From positions 1-64,000 of the forward strand of contig CALANV010000025.1 in assembly GCA_937926175.1 (NCBI GenBank): DNA of 64,000 nucleotides, written 5' to 3'. Source of the stretch: an uncultured Rhodospirillales bacterium (GTDB lineage Bacteria; Pseudomonadota; Alphaproteobacteria; CACIAM-22H2). Position numbers and translations under genes: made by a program. The notes under the pieces were generated by a model. That model was given only the letters and a program-made list of their open reading frames with translations, ran no database searches and was not told the origin of the DNA. Shown here piece after piece: positions 50,367 to 59,438 of this stretch (its first letter is position 1; each line of letters starts with the position of its first letter).

Positions 50367-50609
50367 ATGACGGCATCGACGACGGATCGGCAGACCACGC
50401 GCGATGCGGACGAGGCGCGACGCGAGTTCCTGAAACGCTGCGGGAAGTTCGCGGTCGTGACGCCACCGGCGGTTTCGTTCCTGCTGTCGACCACGCTGGA
50501 TTCGCCCGCCGCAGCGGCGTCCGGCGGCGTCGGCCGGGGCGGTGGCGGAAGCGGCGGCGGTTGCGATCTGTTCTGCCAGATCGGGCGGGCCCTGGGCCGC
50601 GGCGGCTGA
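50367..50609 (+). CDS. Gly-rich peptide with Tat-like leader, putative precursor
   Basis: An 80-aa protein. The ATG at 50367 is preceded by AAGGAGGGGTGAGGAGCA, a strong ribosome site. Residues 17-24 (ARREFLKR) resemble a twin-arginine motif, followed by CGKFAVVTPPAV and a hydrophobic stretch (SFLLSTTL) ending in AAAA. The tail (residues 52-80) is Gly-rich and contains CDLFC (Cys66, Cys70). The RREFLKxCGKFAVVTPPAV core is one I recognise from small alphaproteobacterial proteins of unknown function. With a PqqD domain upstream, it could be a modified peptide precursor; that is inference. Confidence 0.75.
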   Translation: MTASTTDRQTTRDADEARREFLKRCGKFAVVTPPAVSFLLSTTLDSPAAAASGGVGRGGGGSGGGCDLFCQIGRALGRGG

Positions 50610-50632
50610 CGTCGGTCCTCTATCTGTTCGCC

Positions 50633-53600
50633 TCAGTGCGGCGCGTGCCGGTCGAGGAGATCGGCCGGCAGTTCCATCAGGCGGGGACCGTCGGTCCAGA
50701 GTAGGCAGCAGCGGATCTGCCGGTCCGGATAGATGGTCTGTACCGCGGCGCGGTATGCGGCCATCTGCGCAAGGTAGACGCTGGGCACGTCGTCGGGATC
50801 GCGCGGTACCGGCCGGTTGGTCTTGTAGTCGAGTACGAACACGGCATCGCGCGCGACGACGACGCGGTCGATCTGCCCCGACAGCACGCGCGTGCCGAGC
50901 CGTCCCACGATCGGCGATTCGGCGACGCCGTTGCCGGTGAAGAGATCGGCGAATTCCGGATGGTCGAGGACGGCCAGCGTCTCGCGGACGAGTTCGTCCT
51001 GCGCCTCGGCCGTAAGCCCGTGCGCCGGTCGTGCCAGGAAGCGCCGCGCCGCCGCCTCGCGTTCGTGTCGCGGCAGCTCCGGCAGCATCTGCAGCAGGCG
51101 GTGGATCAGGCGCCCGCGTTTGAACCGTGCGGCGTCGTCGCCATCGAGCGGCGAGCGCACCGGCGGCTCGACATCGGGTCGTGACGGCATCAGCGGACGC
51201 GGCGGGATCGGATCCTCGGGCGGCAGCTGATCGCACCAGCGGGGTAGGCCTGAAATCAGGGTATCGATGCTCTGCGGCAGCGCGTCGTGCTCGGGCGGAC
51301 CTTCCTGACGCAGGTGAAGGCGAATCGCTGTCTCGTTCCAGGGCAGCGTGACCTCGACGGCGCGCGGATCGCTTTCGATCGCCGGCGCGATCAGGTCGTA
51401 CCAGCAGCCGCCCGGCCGTGTCGGTCCCTGCCAGCCGCAGATGTAGAGACGGTCGCGCGCCCGGGTCGCGGCGACGTAGAGCAGCCGGCGATACTCGCGC
51501 TCGCGCGCGCGGCGCCCGCTGTCCCGCGCCGCGGCGCAGGCGCTGGTGTCGTTGCTGCTCCGGATCGGCCACAGCGGGAGCGGATCCCGGCCCTCGGTCC
51601 AAAGAATGCGCGGATCGTTCCGGCCGTCGGGCACGCCGCACGTGTCCGGCAGGAACACAATATTGGCTTCAAGGCCCTTGGCGCCGTGTACGGTCATGAC
51701 GCGCACCTCGTCGCGGTTCTGCTCCGTATCGCGCTTGATCTCGGCGGTTCCCGCCTCGAACCAGCTCAGGAACCCCTGCAGGGTCGGCGGCCTCTGCCGC
51801 TCGTAGGCGAGTGCCTGGGCAAGGAACTCGTCGATGGCGTCGGTGGCCTCGTGGCCGAGCCGGGCGACGATGCGCTTGCGGCCGCAATCGACGCTCAGGA
51901 GACCGGCGAAGAATTCGAACGGCGGGACGTAGTCGGCCAGATCGAGCACGGCCGACAGCTCGTCCACCGCACGCCGCCAGTGCGGGCGCTCGTCGGCGCG
52001 CATGCGCAGCTCCGTCCATAACCGGCCCTGGCGCCGGTGGCACAATGCGAACAGATCGTCGTCGTCGAAGTTGAACAGCGGGCCTTTGAGGACGATCGCG
52101 AGATTCAGATCGTCTTCGGGCAGCAGGGCGAACTTCGCGACCGCGATCAGATCCATGACCGCGAGCTGCTCGGCCAGGATCATGCGGTCCGCGCCGGCAA
52201 CCGGCACGTTGGCCGTTTTCAGCGCGCGGACCATCTCGTCGAAAAAGGCGTCGCGCTTGCGCACGAGAATCAGGATGTCGCCGGGACGGATCGGCCGGCC
52301 GCGGGACTCGAGGATCTCGCCGTTGTCGAACCAGCCGCGGATCGTCGTGGCGATGCGGCGGGCGAGCACGGCAGGCGGGCTCGACTCGCCGACATAGTCG
52401 AGCGGGGCATCCCAGGGATCGCCGGCCTCGTCCTCGCGCGGGGCGACCGGTTTCCACAATTCGACCATGCCGCCGGCGCTCTTGCGGTAGGGAATGTGCC
52501 GGATTTCGGTCCCATTCATGCAAACGCCATCGCGGGCTTCGGCGCGGCTGAAGATCGTATCGACGGCGTTGAGCACCGCCGCGCAGGAGCGGAACGAGAT
52601 CTTGAGGTCGACCGAACGGAACACCTGGCCGGCATCCCGGGCGCGTGCCGCGAAATGCGCGCGCATGTGCGAGACCGCCTCGGGATCGGCGCCCTGGAAG
52701 CTGAAGATCGACTGTTTATCGTCGCCGACGGCGAAGATCGTCCGTTGCCGTTCGCGTGCGCCGTGGCCGGCGAAGAACTCTTCGCTCAGTGCGGCGATGA
52801 CGTCCCACTGCTCGGGGCTGGTGTCCTGTGCCTCGTCGACGAGGATATGGTCGATGCCGCCGTCGAGCTTGAACAGAACCCACGCTGCCTGGCCGCTGCG
52901 GCGCAGCAGCGCGCCGGTCTTGAAGATGAGGTCGTCATAGTCGAGAAGCGCGCGCGCCGCCTTTTCCTCCTCGTAGATGTCGAGCAGCGCCTTGCCCAGC
53001 CGCAACAGCGCCGCGGTGCCGCGTGCCACGGTGACGGCCTTCAGCCGCTCGCAGAACTGGACGACGCGCGCCTGTTCCTTCTCCAGGATCTCAAGCGCCG
53101 CGTCGTCGCTCTTCTGCGCCTTTTGCGTGATCAGGGTTGCGCGCGGCTGTCCGTTCTTGGTCAGGAAGATATCGGCCCACTCGGTCTCGATGCGCGCGTC
53201 GCGATCGGCCGCGGCGAGCCATGCGCGTATCGCCGCCGCCCGTTTCGCATCGGCGGCGCTGCCGGTGTCGAGCGTCGCTGCGGCACGCCGCAGATCGTCT
53301 TCGGGCGTCTCGGCGACGAAGGCCGCGCGAAGCGACTCCGGTGCATCCGTTTCCACGACGCCCAGATGGCGCCAGACCGATGCCACGAGTTTTTCGACGT
53401 CCTCGCCATGGTTCGCGAGCAGGCGCCGCAGCTTGCGCCGTTCGGCGACCAGCTCGGCGATGACTTCGCGGAAGCCGGTTTCCTCGATCTCGCCGACGAC
53501 GAAGGCGAGCGCCGGGCTGAGTTTCTCGTCGCCGGATGCGGTCGCCAGCAGCCGTTCGCGCGCATCCTCGATGAGTTGCGCCGCGGTCGCGTCGTCCGCC

Positions 53601-54046
53601 ACGCCGAAATGCGGCGGGACGTCCGCTTCCAGCGGAAACCGCTTCAGCAGTGACTCGCAGAACGAATGGATGGTCTGTATCCGCAGCCGGCCCGCGCAGT
53701 CGAGCGTCCGGGCGAAAAGCTGGCGCGCCAGCCGCATCTCGTCGTCCGTCGCGCCGCGGCCGAGCAGGGTGCGCAGCTCGGCGGCAAGCTCCGCATCCGG
53801 CAGCACCGACCATGTGCCGAGGCGCTTGTGCAGCCGGTTCGCCATCTCCGCCGCGGCGGCCTTGGTGAAGGTGAGGCACAGGATCGCGTTGGGCCGCGTG
53901 CCGTTCAGCAGCAGCCGCAGCACGCGGTCGGTCAGGACGCGCGTTTTGCCGGAACCGGCGTTGGCCATCACCCAGACCGACGCGACCGGATCGGACGCGC
54001 GCCGCTGGTCCTCGATGCCTGCCGGTTCCGTCACGACGTTCGTCAT
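50633..54046 (-). CDS. addA: double-strand break repair helicase AddA
   Basis: A 1,137-aa helicase-nuclease subunit that processes broken DNA ends for RecA. Walker A is ANAGSGKTRVLTDRV (residues 28-35 core), Walker B is ILVDEAQDTSPEQWD, and the UvrD-type helicase motifs VMTVHGAKGLEANIVFLPDT and ATRARDRLYI follow. A C-terminal RecB-type nuclease is marked by VFVLDYKTNRP. The ATG at 54046 overlaps the addB stop. Last gene of the tsaE-amgK-murU-addB-addA unit. Confidence 0.96.
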   Translation of the reverse strand: MTNVVTEPAGIEDQRRASDPVASVWVMANAGSGKTRVLTDRVLRLLLNGTRPNAILCLTFTKAAAAEMANRLHKRLGTWSVLPDAELAAELRTLLGRGATDDEMRLARQLFARTLDCAGRLRIQTIHSFCESLLKRFPLEADVPPHFGVADDATAAQLIEDARERLLATASGDEKLSPALAFVVGEIEETGFREVIAELVAERRKLRRLLANHGEDVEKLVASVWRHLGVVETDAPESLRAAFVAETPEDDLRRAAATLDTGSAADAKRAAAIRAWLAAADRDARIETEWADIFLTKNGQPRATLITQKAQKSDDAALEILEKEQARVVQFCERLKAVTVARGTAALLRLGKALLDIYEEEKAARALLDYDDLIFKTGALLRRSGQAAWVLFKLDGGIDHILVDEAQDTSPEQWDVIAALSEEFFAGHGARERQRTIFAVGDDKQSIFSFQGADPEAVSHMRAHFAARARDAGQVFRSVDLKISFRSCAAVLNAVDTIFSRAEARDGVCMNGTEIRHIPYRKSAGGMVELWKPVAPREDEAGDPWDAPLDYVGESSPPAVLARRIATTIRGWFDNGEILESRGRPIRPGDILILVRKRDAFFDEMVRALKTANVPVAGADRMILAEQLAVMDLIAVAKFALLPEDDLNLAIVLKGPLFNFDDDDLFALCHRRQGRLWTELRMRADERPHWRRAVDELSAVLDLADYVPPFEFFAGLLSVDCGRKRIVARLGHEATDAIDEFLAQALAYERQRPPTLQGFLSWFEAGTAEIKRDTEQNRDEVRVMTVHGAKGLEANIVFLPDTCGVPDGRNDPRILWTEGRDPLPLWPIRSSNDTSACAAARDSGRRAREREYRRLLYVAATRARDRLYICGWQGPTRPGGCWYDLIAPAIESDPRAVEVTLPWNETAIRLHLRQEGPPEHDALPQSIDTLISGLPRWCDQLPPEDPIPPRPLMPSRPDVEPPVRSPLDGDDAARFKRGRLIHRLLQMLPELPRHEREAAARRFLARPAHGLTAEAQDELVRETLAVLDHPEFADLFTGNGVAESPIVGRLGTRVLSGQIDRVVVARDAVFVLDYKTNRPVPRDPDDVPSVYLAQMAAYRAAVQTIYPDRQIRCCLLWTDGPRLMELPADLLDRHAPH

Positions 54047-57039
54047 GTCACGTCCATCCCGTTGCCCGACCATTCCTTCACGCGGGCAAGATGGTCGTAG
54101 TCGCCGGGCCGGCTGATCCATTGCGGACGCGGCCGCGACAGGTATGCCGTTTCGGGAAGATTGAACTGGGCGATGCGGCGCTTGAGACCTTCGAGCGCCT
54201 CCGCCGCCAGCCTTTCGGGCGTGAGCGCCGTACCGTCACGGCTTGGCTCCAGCCGCCTGTATTCGCCGGCCGGTGCGCCACCGCTCAGGCGCATGTATGT
54301 CAGCTCCGTGACCGTCTTCCCCTTGATGCCCTCGAAGCCGTGATTCAGCGCAATTGCGGCCTCGAGCGACAGTTGCGGGCTCAGGCCGCTCGCGACCTGC
54401 TTGGCGGACGGTGGCTGGCCGGTCTTGTAGTCGATGATGATGAGCCCGCCGTCGGGACCGATATCGATGCGGTCCGCCTTGCAGCGAAGGGTGAACGGAC
54501 CCGTCGGCGTCTCGATCTGCAGCGTGCCGGCAATCTCGGTCGCCGCCGGTCGCACGCCATTCGCCCGGCGTTTGCGCTCGAGCTCGACGAACCAGGCCGC
54601 GATGTGGCGGAATCGAGGCCACCAGAAGGCCCGCACCGCGGGACGGTCCATATAGGGCCGGAACGCCTCTTCGCCGTAGGTCAGCAGGCGCTGCAGCGCG
54701 TCCTCGGGCAAAGGCCCGGGGTGGTCGCGCACGAACATGTCGAGCGCCTGATGGATCATCAGGCCGCGGTCGAGCGCGCCGGGATCCGCGTCGATCGGCT
54801 CCAGCGGCTCCAGGCGGAGCACGTGTCGCGCATAGATCGCGTAAGGGTCGCGTATCCACGTCTCGATCTGCGTCACCGACAGTTCCCGCGGACGCGACGC
54901 AACGGGCGGACGGGGGCGCGGCGGCGGTACCGGCGTGATCGTGTCCGGATGATCGAGGCGCCGGTGCCATTCGACGTACCCGTTCGCCAACGTTCGTGTC
55001 CAACGCGGATCGCCGTTCAACAACGCATCGAGGCGCAGCAACCAGCGTGACGGCAGAGTCGGTGCGCCGTCGACCTTGCTGGCGCGCGTCAGCACGACGA
55101 CGGGCGCGCACGCGGCCTGTGCGAAGTCGTGCGCCGTCAGGCCGATCCGCCGCTCCGGTGACGGCAGGCCGAGTGCCGCACGCATCGGCCGCGACAGCCA
55201 CGGATCCTCCTTCGCTTCCGGCGGCCATGTGCCCTCGTTGAGACCGCCCAGGATCAGCACGTCGGCGTGCTGTAGCCGTGCCTCGAGCAGTCCCCAGATG
55301 AACAGGCGGGGATGCCGGTTGAACTTCGGCCGGACCACGCGCCCGGACATCAGCGCATCGAGCAGGCTGGGCCAGTAGCGGCCGGCGATGCCGTCGAGCA
55401 GCGGTGCCGCAAGCCGCAGATCGCCGACGAAATCGGCGAGCGCCTCGCCCGCGTCGCCGGCCCAGATTCCCGGTTCGCCCGTTTCGCTCGTCGTCAGCCA
55501 TTCGGCGAAGCGCACATGGGCCGTAAGAAGGTCGGCCATCGGCGTGTTCGCAGCCGACATATGCCGTTCGAGCGGTGCGGCCGCAAGCGCGATCTCCTCG
55601 ATCCATGCCAGCAGGTCGTCGGCGTCCTTGCTGTCGGCGACGGCGGTGACGACGCCCTTGAAGCCCGGTGCGGGACGCGGACCGCGCAGGACGCGGCGTT
55701 CGAGATGACGAACGCGGCGGATGAAGTCGTCACGCGGCTTGCCGCCGGTGGCGAGCGGATGTTTCAGCAACGCGAGCAGCGAACCTGGCGTTACCTCGTC
55801 CGCGATGACCTGCGCCACCAGCCGGAAAAAGATGCCGGCGGGCGTGAGGGCAAGCGGCGTACCGGCGGAATCGTCGACGATGACCTTCCATCGCGCCAGT
55901 TCCGCGACGACGCGCCGCGCCAGGTTGCGATCGGGCGTGATCAGGGCGGCGGTTTGGCCCGGTGTCTCGATCGTCTCGCGCATCAGCAGCGCGATGGCGC
56001 CGGCCTCTTCCTGCGGCGAGGCGGCCTCGATGCGCCGCAGGCCGGTGAACGCCTCGTCGGGCGGCGGCGGCAGTGTGCGCCATGTATCGGTCGTACTGGC
56101 CGGCCGCAGGGCGTTGGCGATCAGCACGGCACGCGCGCGCCGCGCGGGATCCTCCGTTCCTGGCCATGGCCGCACCTCGTCGCGCTTCGCGCCGATCGAA
56201 TCGAGCAGCCGCGCGAGACCGTGCTGCGGATGCGTCGGATCGTCGAAGCACTCCCGCCAGCAGGCCTCGTCCATGTCGAGGTCGAGTCCCGGCAGGATCA
56301 GTTTGCCGGTCGGCAGCCGCGCGACGAGCGCGAGCAGCTCCGCCGTCGCCGGGATGCTGCCGGTCGAACCGGCGGCATAGACCAGATCGGTCGGCGGCGT
56401 GTGTCCCCAGCGGCGCGCGAGCCGCCGGATCATGCGGATACGGCGCTCGGCCGGATCCATCTGCTGGCGTTCGGCCAGAATCCGCGGCCAGTGCTCGCGG
56501 ATGATCCGCAGGAAGTCGAGCGTGAGCTGCCAGTGGCCGGCAAGTTCGGCCGGCACGAGGTCGTCCAGGCGATCGAGCGAGACTTCGTCGATCTGGACTT
56601 CGTCCAGGAACGAGGCGAGCGCTTCGGCGAGCCGGGCGGCGACGCCGGGATTGCGGTCGACGTCGGCGCGGCTGAGGATCAGCCGCGTCAGCAGAAGCTG
56701 TCGCTCGAGGGCGTCGATCGCCGGCGGCAGGTCCAGTGCGTCGGCTTCGTCGCCGGTAGTGAAGAATTCGTCGTCGTCGATGTCGCCGATCGGTTGCAGC
56801 CGCGGCAGCAACAGCGGTTCGCCGTCGGTCAGGCGCAGGAAGGCTTCGCGCAGGCTGCGGCAGGCGCGCCTGGTCGGCAACAGGACCGTGGCGCGGGCGA
56901 GCGCAATCTTGTCGCCGCCGGCATCTTCCCAGATTCCCCGGGCCAGCGTGTCGAGGAACGGCCAGCCCGCGGGAATATTGTAGATGCGCGGCCGATGGCG
57001 CAGGGCGCGACGCCCCGTGTCCGTTGCCGCCTCAGTCAT
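54043..57039 (-). CDS. addB: double-strand break repair protein AddB
   Basis: A 998-aa partner of AddA. The N-terminal half is a helicase-like scaffold that lacks a canonical P-loop (ATVLLPTRRACRSLREAFL stands at that place), as in alphaproteobacterial AddB. The middle has the conserved VLILGGLNEGTWP. The C-terminal nuclease motif is RIDIGPDGGLIIIDYKTG. No Fe-S cysteine set is apparent. Both ends overlap neighbours by 4 bases. Confidence 0.95.
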   Translation of the reverse strand: MTEAATDTGRRALRHRPRIYNIPAGWPFLDTLARGIWEDAGGDKIALARATVLLPTRRACRSLREAFLRLTDGEPLLLPRLQPIGDIDDDEFFTTGDEADALDLPPAIDALERQLLLTRLILSRADVDRNPGVAARLAEALASFLDEVQIDEVSLDRLDDLVPAELAGHWQLTLDFLRIIREHWPRILAERQQMDPAERRIRMIRRLARRWGHTPPTDLVYAAGSTGSIPATAELLALVARLPTGKLILPGLDLDMDEACWRECFDDPTHPQHGLARLLDSIGAKRDEVRPWPGTEDPARRARAVLIANALRPASTTDTWRTLPPPPDEAFTGLRRIEAASPQEEAGAIALLMRETIETPGQTAALITPDRNLARRVVAELARWKVIVDDSAGTPLALTPAGIFFRLVAQVIADEVTPGSLLALLKHPLATGGKPRDDFIRRVRHLERRVLRGPRPAPGFKGVVTAVADSKDADDLLAWIEEIALAAAPLERHMSAANTPMADLLTAHVRFAEWLTTSETGEPGIWAGDAGEALADFVGDLRLAAPLLDGIAGRYWPSLLDALMSGRVVRPKFNRHPRLFIWGLLEARLQHADVLILGGLNEGTWPPEAKEDPWLSRPMRAALGLPSPERRIGLTAHDFAQAACAPVVVLTRASKVDGAPTLPSRWLLRLDALLNGDPRWTRTLANGYVEWHRRLDHPDTITPVPPPRPRPPVASRPRELSVTQIETWIRDPYAIYARHVLRLEPLEPIDADPGALDRGLMIHQALDMFVRDHPGPLPEDALQRLLTYGEEAFRPYMDRPAVRAFWWPRFRHIAAWFVELERKRRANGVRPAATEIAGTLQIETPTGPFTLRCKADRIDIGPDGGLIIIDYKTGQPPSAKQVASGLSPQLSLEAAIALNHGFEGIKGKTVTELTYMRLSGGAPAGEYRRLEPSRDGTALTPERLAAEALEGLKRRIAQFNLPETAYLSRPRPQWISRPGDYDHLARVKEWSGNGMDVT

Positions 57040-57779
57040 GTGGCGCTGCTTGGCGCACGCTTCACATAGCCCAGTTCGGCCTCCGTCTCGGCGATGCTTT
57101 CGGGCGTTCCCACATGGAACCAGAGCCCGTCATGCGCGATGCCGTATAGACGTCCGCGCGACTCGGCACGGTCGTAGATCAAGTTTAGCGAGAACGCGCC
57201 GGAAGGGGCATCCTTCAGCGCGCGCGGATGGATGATCTGGACGCCCGAGAACACGAACGGGGCGACCTCGTAGCTCTTTCGTCGTCTCAGCCGGCCGAGT
57301 TGATCCATGAGGAAGTCGCCCATGCCCTCGTAGCCGCGCGCGCCGACGGACCGCTGCAGGAGCATCAGCACGTCCATGTCGGCATCGCGCCACGCCTGCG
57401 CGAGCCGGGTCAGCGCCGGCGTCGCGCCGTCCAGCCACAGATTATCCGAATTCGCGACGAAGAAGGGGTCCGGCCCCAGCAGTGGCAAGGCGCGTACCAC
57501 GCCTCCGCCGGTCTCGAGCAGCTCGGGCTCGACCGAGATGTGGATGTTCAGGTCCGTACGTTGGTGCAGATGCGCCTCGAGCTTGTCGCGATGGTGATGT
57601 GCGTTGACGACGACCTGCTCGACCCCGGCCGCGGCGAAGCGGTCGAGGACGTGGTCGATCAGCGGTTTGCCCGCAACCGGTATCAGCGGCTTCGGCATGG
57701 TGTCGGTCAGCGGCCGCATGCGCGTGCCCAGACCCGCAGCCAGCACCATGGCGCGTGATGGCATCTGATTCGTCGTCAT
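57036..57779 (-). CDS. murU: sugar nucleotidyltransferase, MurU-like
   Basis: A 247-aa nucleotidyltransferase. AMVLAAGLGTRMRPLTDTMPKPLIPVAGKPLIDHVLD is the N-terminal nucleotide site, and FFVANSDNLW contains the metal-binding Asp. With the AmgK-like kinase beside it, it matches the MurU/AmgK peptidoglycan recycling route (N-acetylmuramate 1-phosphate to UDP-MurNAc) of Pseudomonas. Mannose-1-phosphate guanylyltransferase-like activity is the alternative. Confidence 0.85.
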   Translation of the reverse strand: MTTNQMPSRAMVLAAGLGTRMRPLTDTMPKPLIPVAGKPLIDHVLDRFAAAGVEQVVVNAHHHRDKLEAHLHQRTDLNIHISVEPELLETGGGVVRALPLLGPDPFFVANSDNLWLDGATPALTRLAQAWRDADMDVLMLLQRSVGARGYEGMGDFLMDQLGRLRRRKSYEVAPFVFSGVQIIHPRALKDAPSGAFSLNLIYDRAESRGRLYGIAHDGLWFHVGTPESIAETEAELGYVKRAPSSAT

Positions 57780-58798
57780 GAGGATGTCTTCAGGTCAGGA
57801 ATGATCCGTCGTTCGCGCGGCAGATATGCATCGAACCATTCGCGCACCGGCTGAAGCGCCGGATGCGCGAAGTCGCCTTCGAGCAGCCGCCAGACGCGCG
57901 GGATCATCGACAGGTAGCGGGGCTTGCCGTCCCGCACCATCAGCCGCGTGAACACGCCGACGATCCGGGTGTTCCGCTGTGCGCCGATGGCGGCGTAGGC
58001 ACGCGCAAAGCCCGCGCGGTCGAGGTCGGGGAAAGCCGAGAAATAGCGTTCCTTCATCGCCGCGACCACGTCCGGCGGCACGTCGCGGCGGACGTCCTCG
58101 AGCAGCGAAACGAGATCGAAGGCGACCGGCGCGATGACGGCGTCCTGAAAGTCGAGCAGCCCGCAGGCTGCGACGCCGCTGCGACCGGCCAGCAGCATCA
58201 GGTTGTCGACGTGGAAGTCGAACAGCGCAAGGCTCTCGGGCGCCGACCAGATCGTCGGCAGCGCCTCCTTCCATGCGGCCGCATAGGATTTGCGTGTCGC
58301 CTCGTCCGCTGGTCGGCCCATGACGGCCGGCCAGTACCAGTCGAGCAGCAGATTGACCTCGCGCAAGGCCCGTTCTGCATCGAAGCGGGGGATGTCGGTG
58401 GCGGCGTCGACCGCGAAGCGGCGATGCAGGTCGATCAGCAGATCGACGGCGAGCCCGTAGAGCTCGAACTCGTCGGCGCCGTCGGCGAGTTTGCGCGTGT
58501 AGGTATCGTCGCCCAGGTCCTCCAGCAGCAGGAAGCCGCGATCGATGTCGGCCTCGAAAACCCGGGGGACGCTCAGACCCAGCTTGGCGAGATGCCGTGC
58601 AACCGTCAGGAACGGACGGACGTCCTCTTTCGGCGGCGGTGCGTCCATCAGCACGGCGCGCCGCGCGCCGTCGCTCAGCCTGTAGTACTTCCGGAACGAG
58701 GCGTCGCCGGCAAGCATGCGCCGCTCGGCCTGTCCCCAGCCGACCGCGCGAAGAAAATCGATGATCTGCGGTTCGCGGCCGCCGACGATACTAGACAT
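57776..58798 (-). CDS. amgK: aminoglycoside-phosphotransferase-like kinase, AmgK-like
   Basis: A 340-aa kinase with the APH fold. The catalytic loop LFDFHVDNLMLLAG and the metal-binding LLDFQDAVIAPVAFDLVSLLEDVRRD are visible; GDASFRKYYRLSDG is the N-terminal nucleotide part. The pair with the MurU-like gene (4-base overlap) suggests anomeric phosphorylation of MurNAc/GlcNAc. The start overlaps tsaE by 8 bases. Confidence 0.87.
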   Translation of the reverse strand: MSSIVGGREPQIIDFLRAVGWGQAERRMLAGDASFRKYYRLSDGARRAVLMDAPPPKEDVRPFLTVARHLAKLGLSVPRVFEADIDRGFLLLEDLGDDTYTRKLADGADEFELYGLAVDLLIDLHRRFAVDAATDIPRFDAERALREVNLLLDWYWPAVMGRPADEATRKSYAAAWKEALPTIWSAPESLALFDFHVDNLMLLAGRSGVAACGLLDFQDAVIAPVAFDLVSLLEDVRRDVPPDVVAAMKERYFSAFPDLDRAGFARAYAAIGAQRNTRIVGVFTRLMVRDGKPRYLSMIPRVWRLLEGDFAHPALQPVREWFDAYLPRERRIIPDLKTSS

Positions 58799-59282
58799 GC
58801 TGCGAAAGGCCTTCGAGACGTTGGGGCCACGTACCGTGCGCGGCGAGGCGTACGCGCCGCGCGGTCGGTGTCGGGCCGATGTCGATTTCGACGTCGAGCC
58901 GCGCCGCCGGCAGGTGCGGCCCCAGGCGATCCGGCCACTCGATTAGAGAGATCGCGTTTGCGAACGCCTCTTCGATGCCGAGTTCCCAGGCGTCCTCCGG
59001 ATCGGCCAGCCGGTAAAGGTCGAAATGCCAGACCTCCGCTTCGGGAAGTTCGTAGACCTGCACGAGGGTAAAGGTCGGGCTTGGCACTTCCGTGATGGCG
59101 GAGCCGCCCGGACGGGCCCTGATGAAGGCGCGCGCGAACGTGGTCTTGCCGACCCCGAGCGTGCCCCAAAGCGCCAGCACGTCGCCGGCGTGCGCACGCT
59201 GGGCCAGGGCTCCCGCGAGACGTTCCATCGCAGCAAGATCGGGAATGGTAAGGTCGAGCGGGGCGGCAGCGGACTCGATCAT
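58791..59282 (-). CDS. tsaE: tRNA threonylcarbamoyladenosine biosynthesis ATPase TsaE
   Basis: A 163-aa ATPase needed for the t6A modification at tRNA position 37. P-loop LWGTLGVGKTTFARAFI (about residues 39-55), VPSPTFTLVQVYE and VWHFDLYRLADPED follow the family pattern. It leads the overlapping tsaE-amgK-murU-addB-addA unit; divL lies further upstream on the same strand. Confidence 0.95.
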   Translation of the reverse strand: MIESAAAPLDLTIPDLAAMERLAGALAQRAHAGDVLALWGTLGVGKTTFARAFIRARPGGSAITEVPSPTFTLVQVYELPEAEVWHFDLYRLADPEDAWELGIEEAFANAISLIEWPDRLGPHLPAARLDVEIDIGPTPTARRVRLAAHGTWPQRLEGLSQHV

Positions 59283-59438
59283 GTCCGCGTGTTTGTATCC
59301 GGCCCGCGCTGGGGCCGCAACCGGCCGATGTCGCCCGCGGCGCGGCAGTGACAGCTTGGCAAGGGTTGATCCGGCCGCGCGTGCGCATCATGTTATGCCC
59401 CGCGCTTGTCCGTTGAGGCGCCCAGTTCTGGAGTTTGC

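Noticed and set aside
47986..50609. PQQ biosynthesis operon
   Set aside because: The PqqD-like domain is fused to a kinase domain and there is no pqqA, pqqB, pqqC or radical-SAM pqqE nearby.
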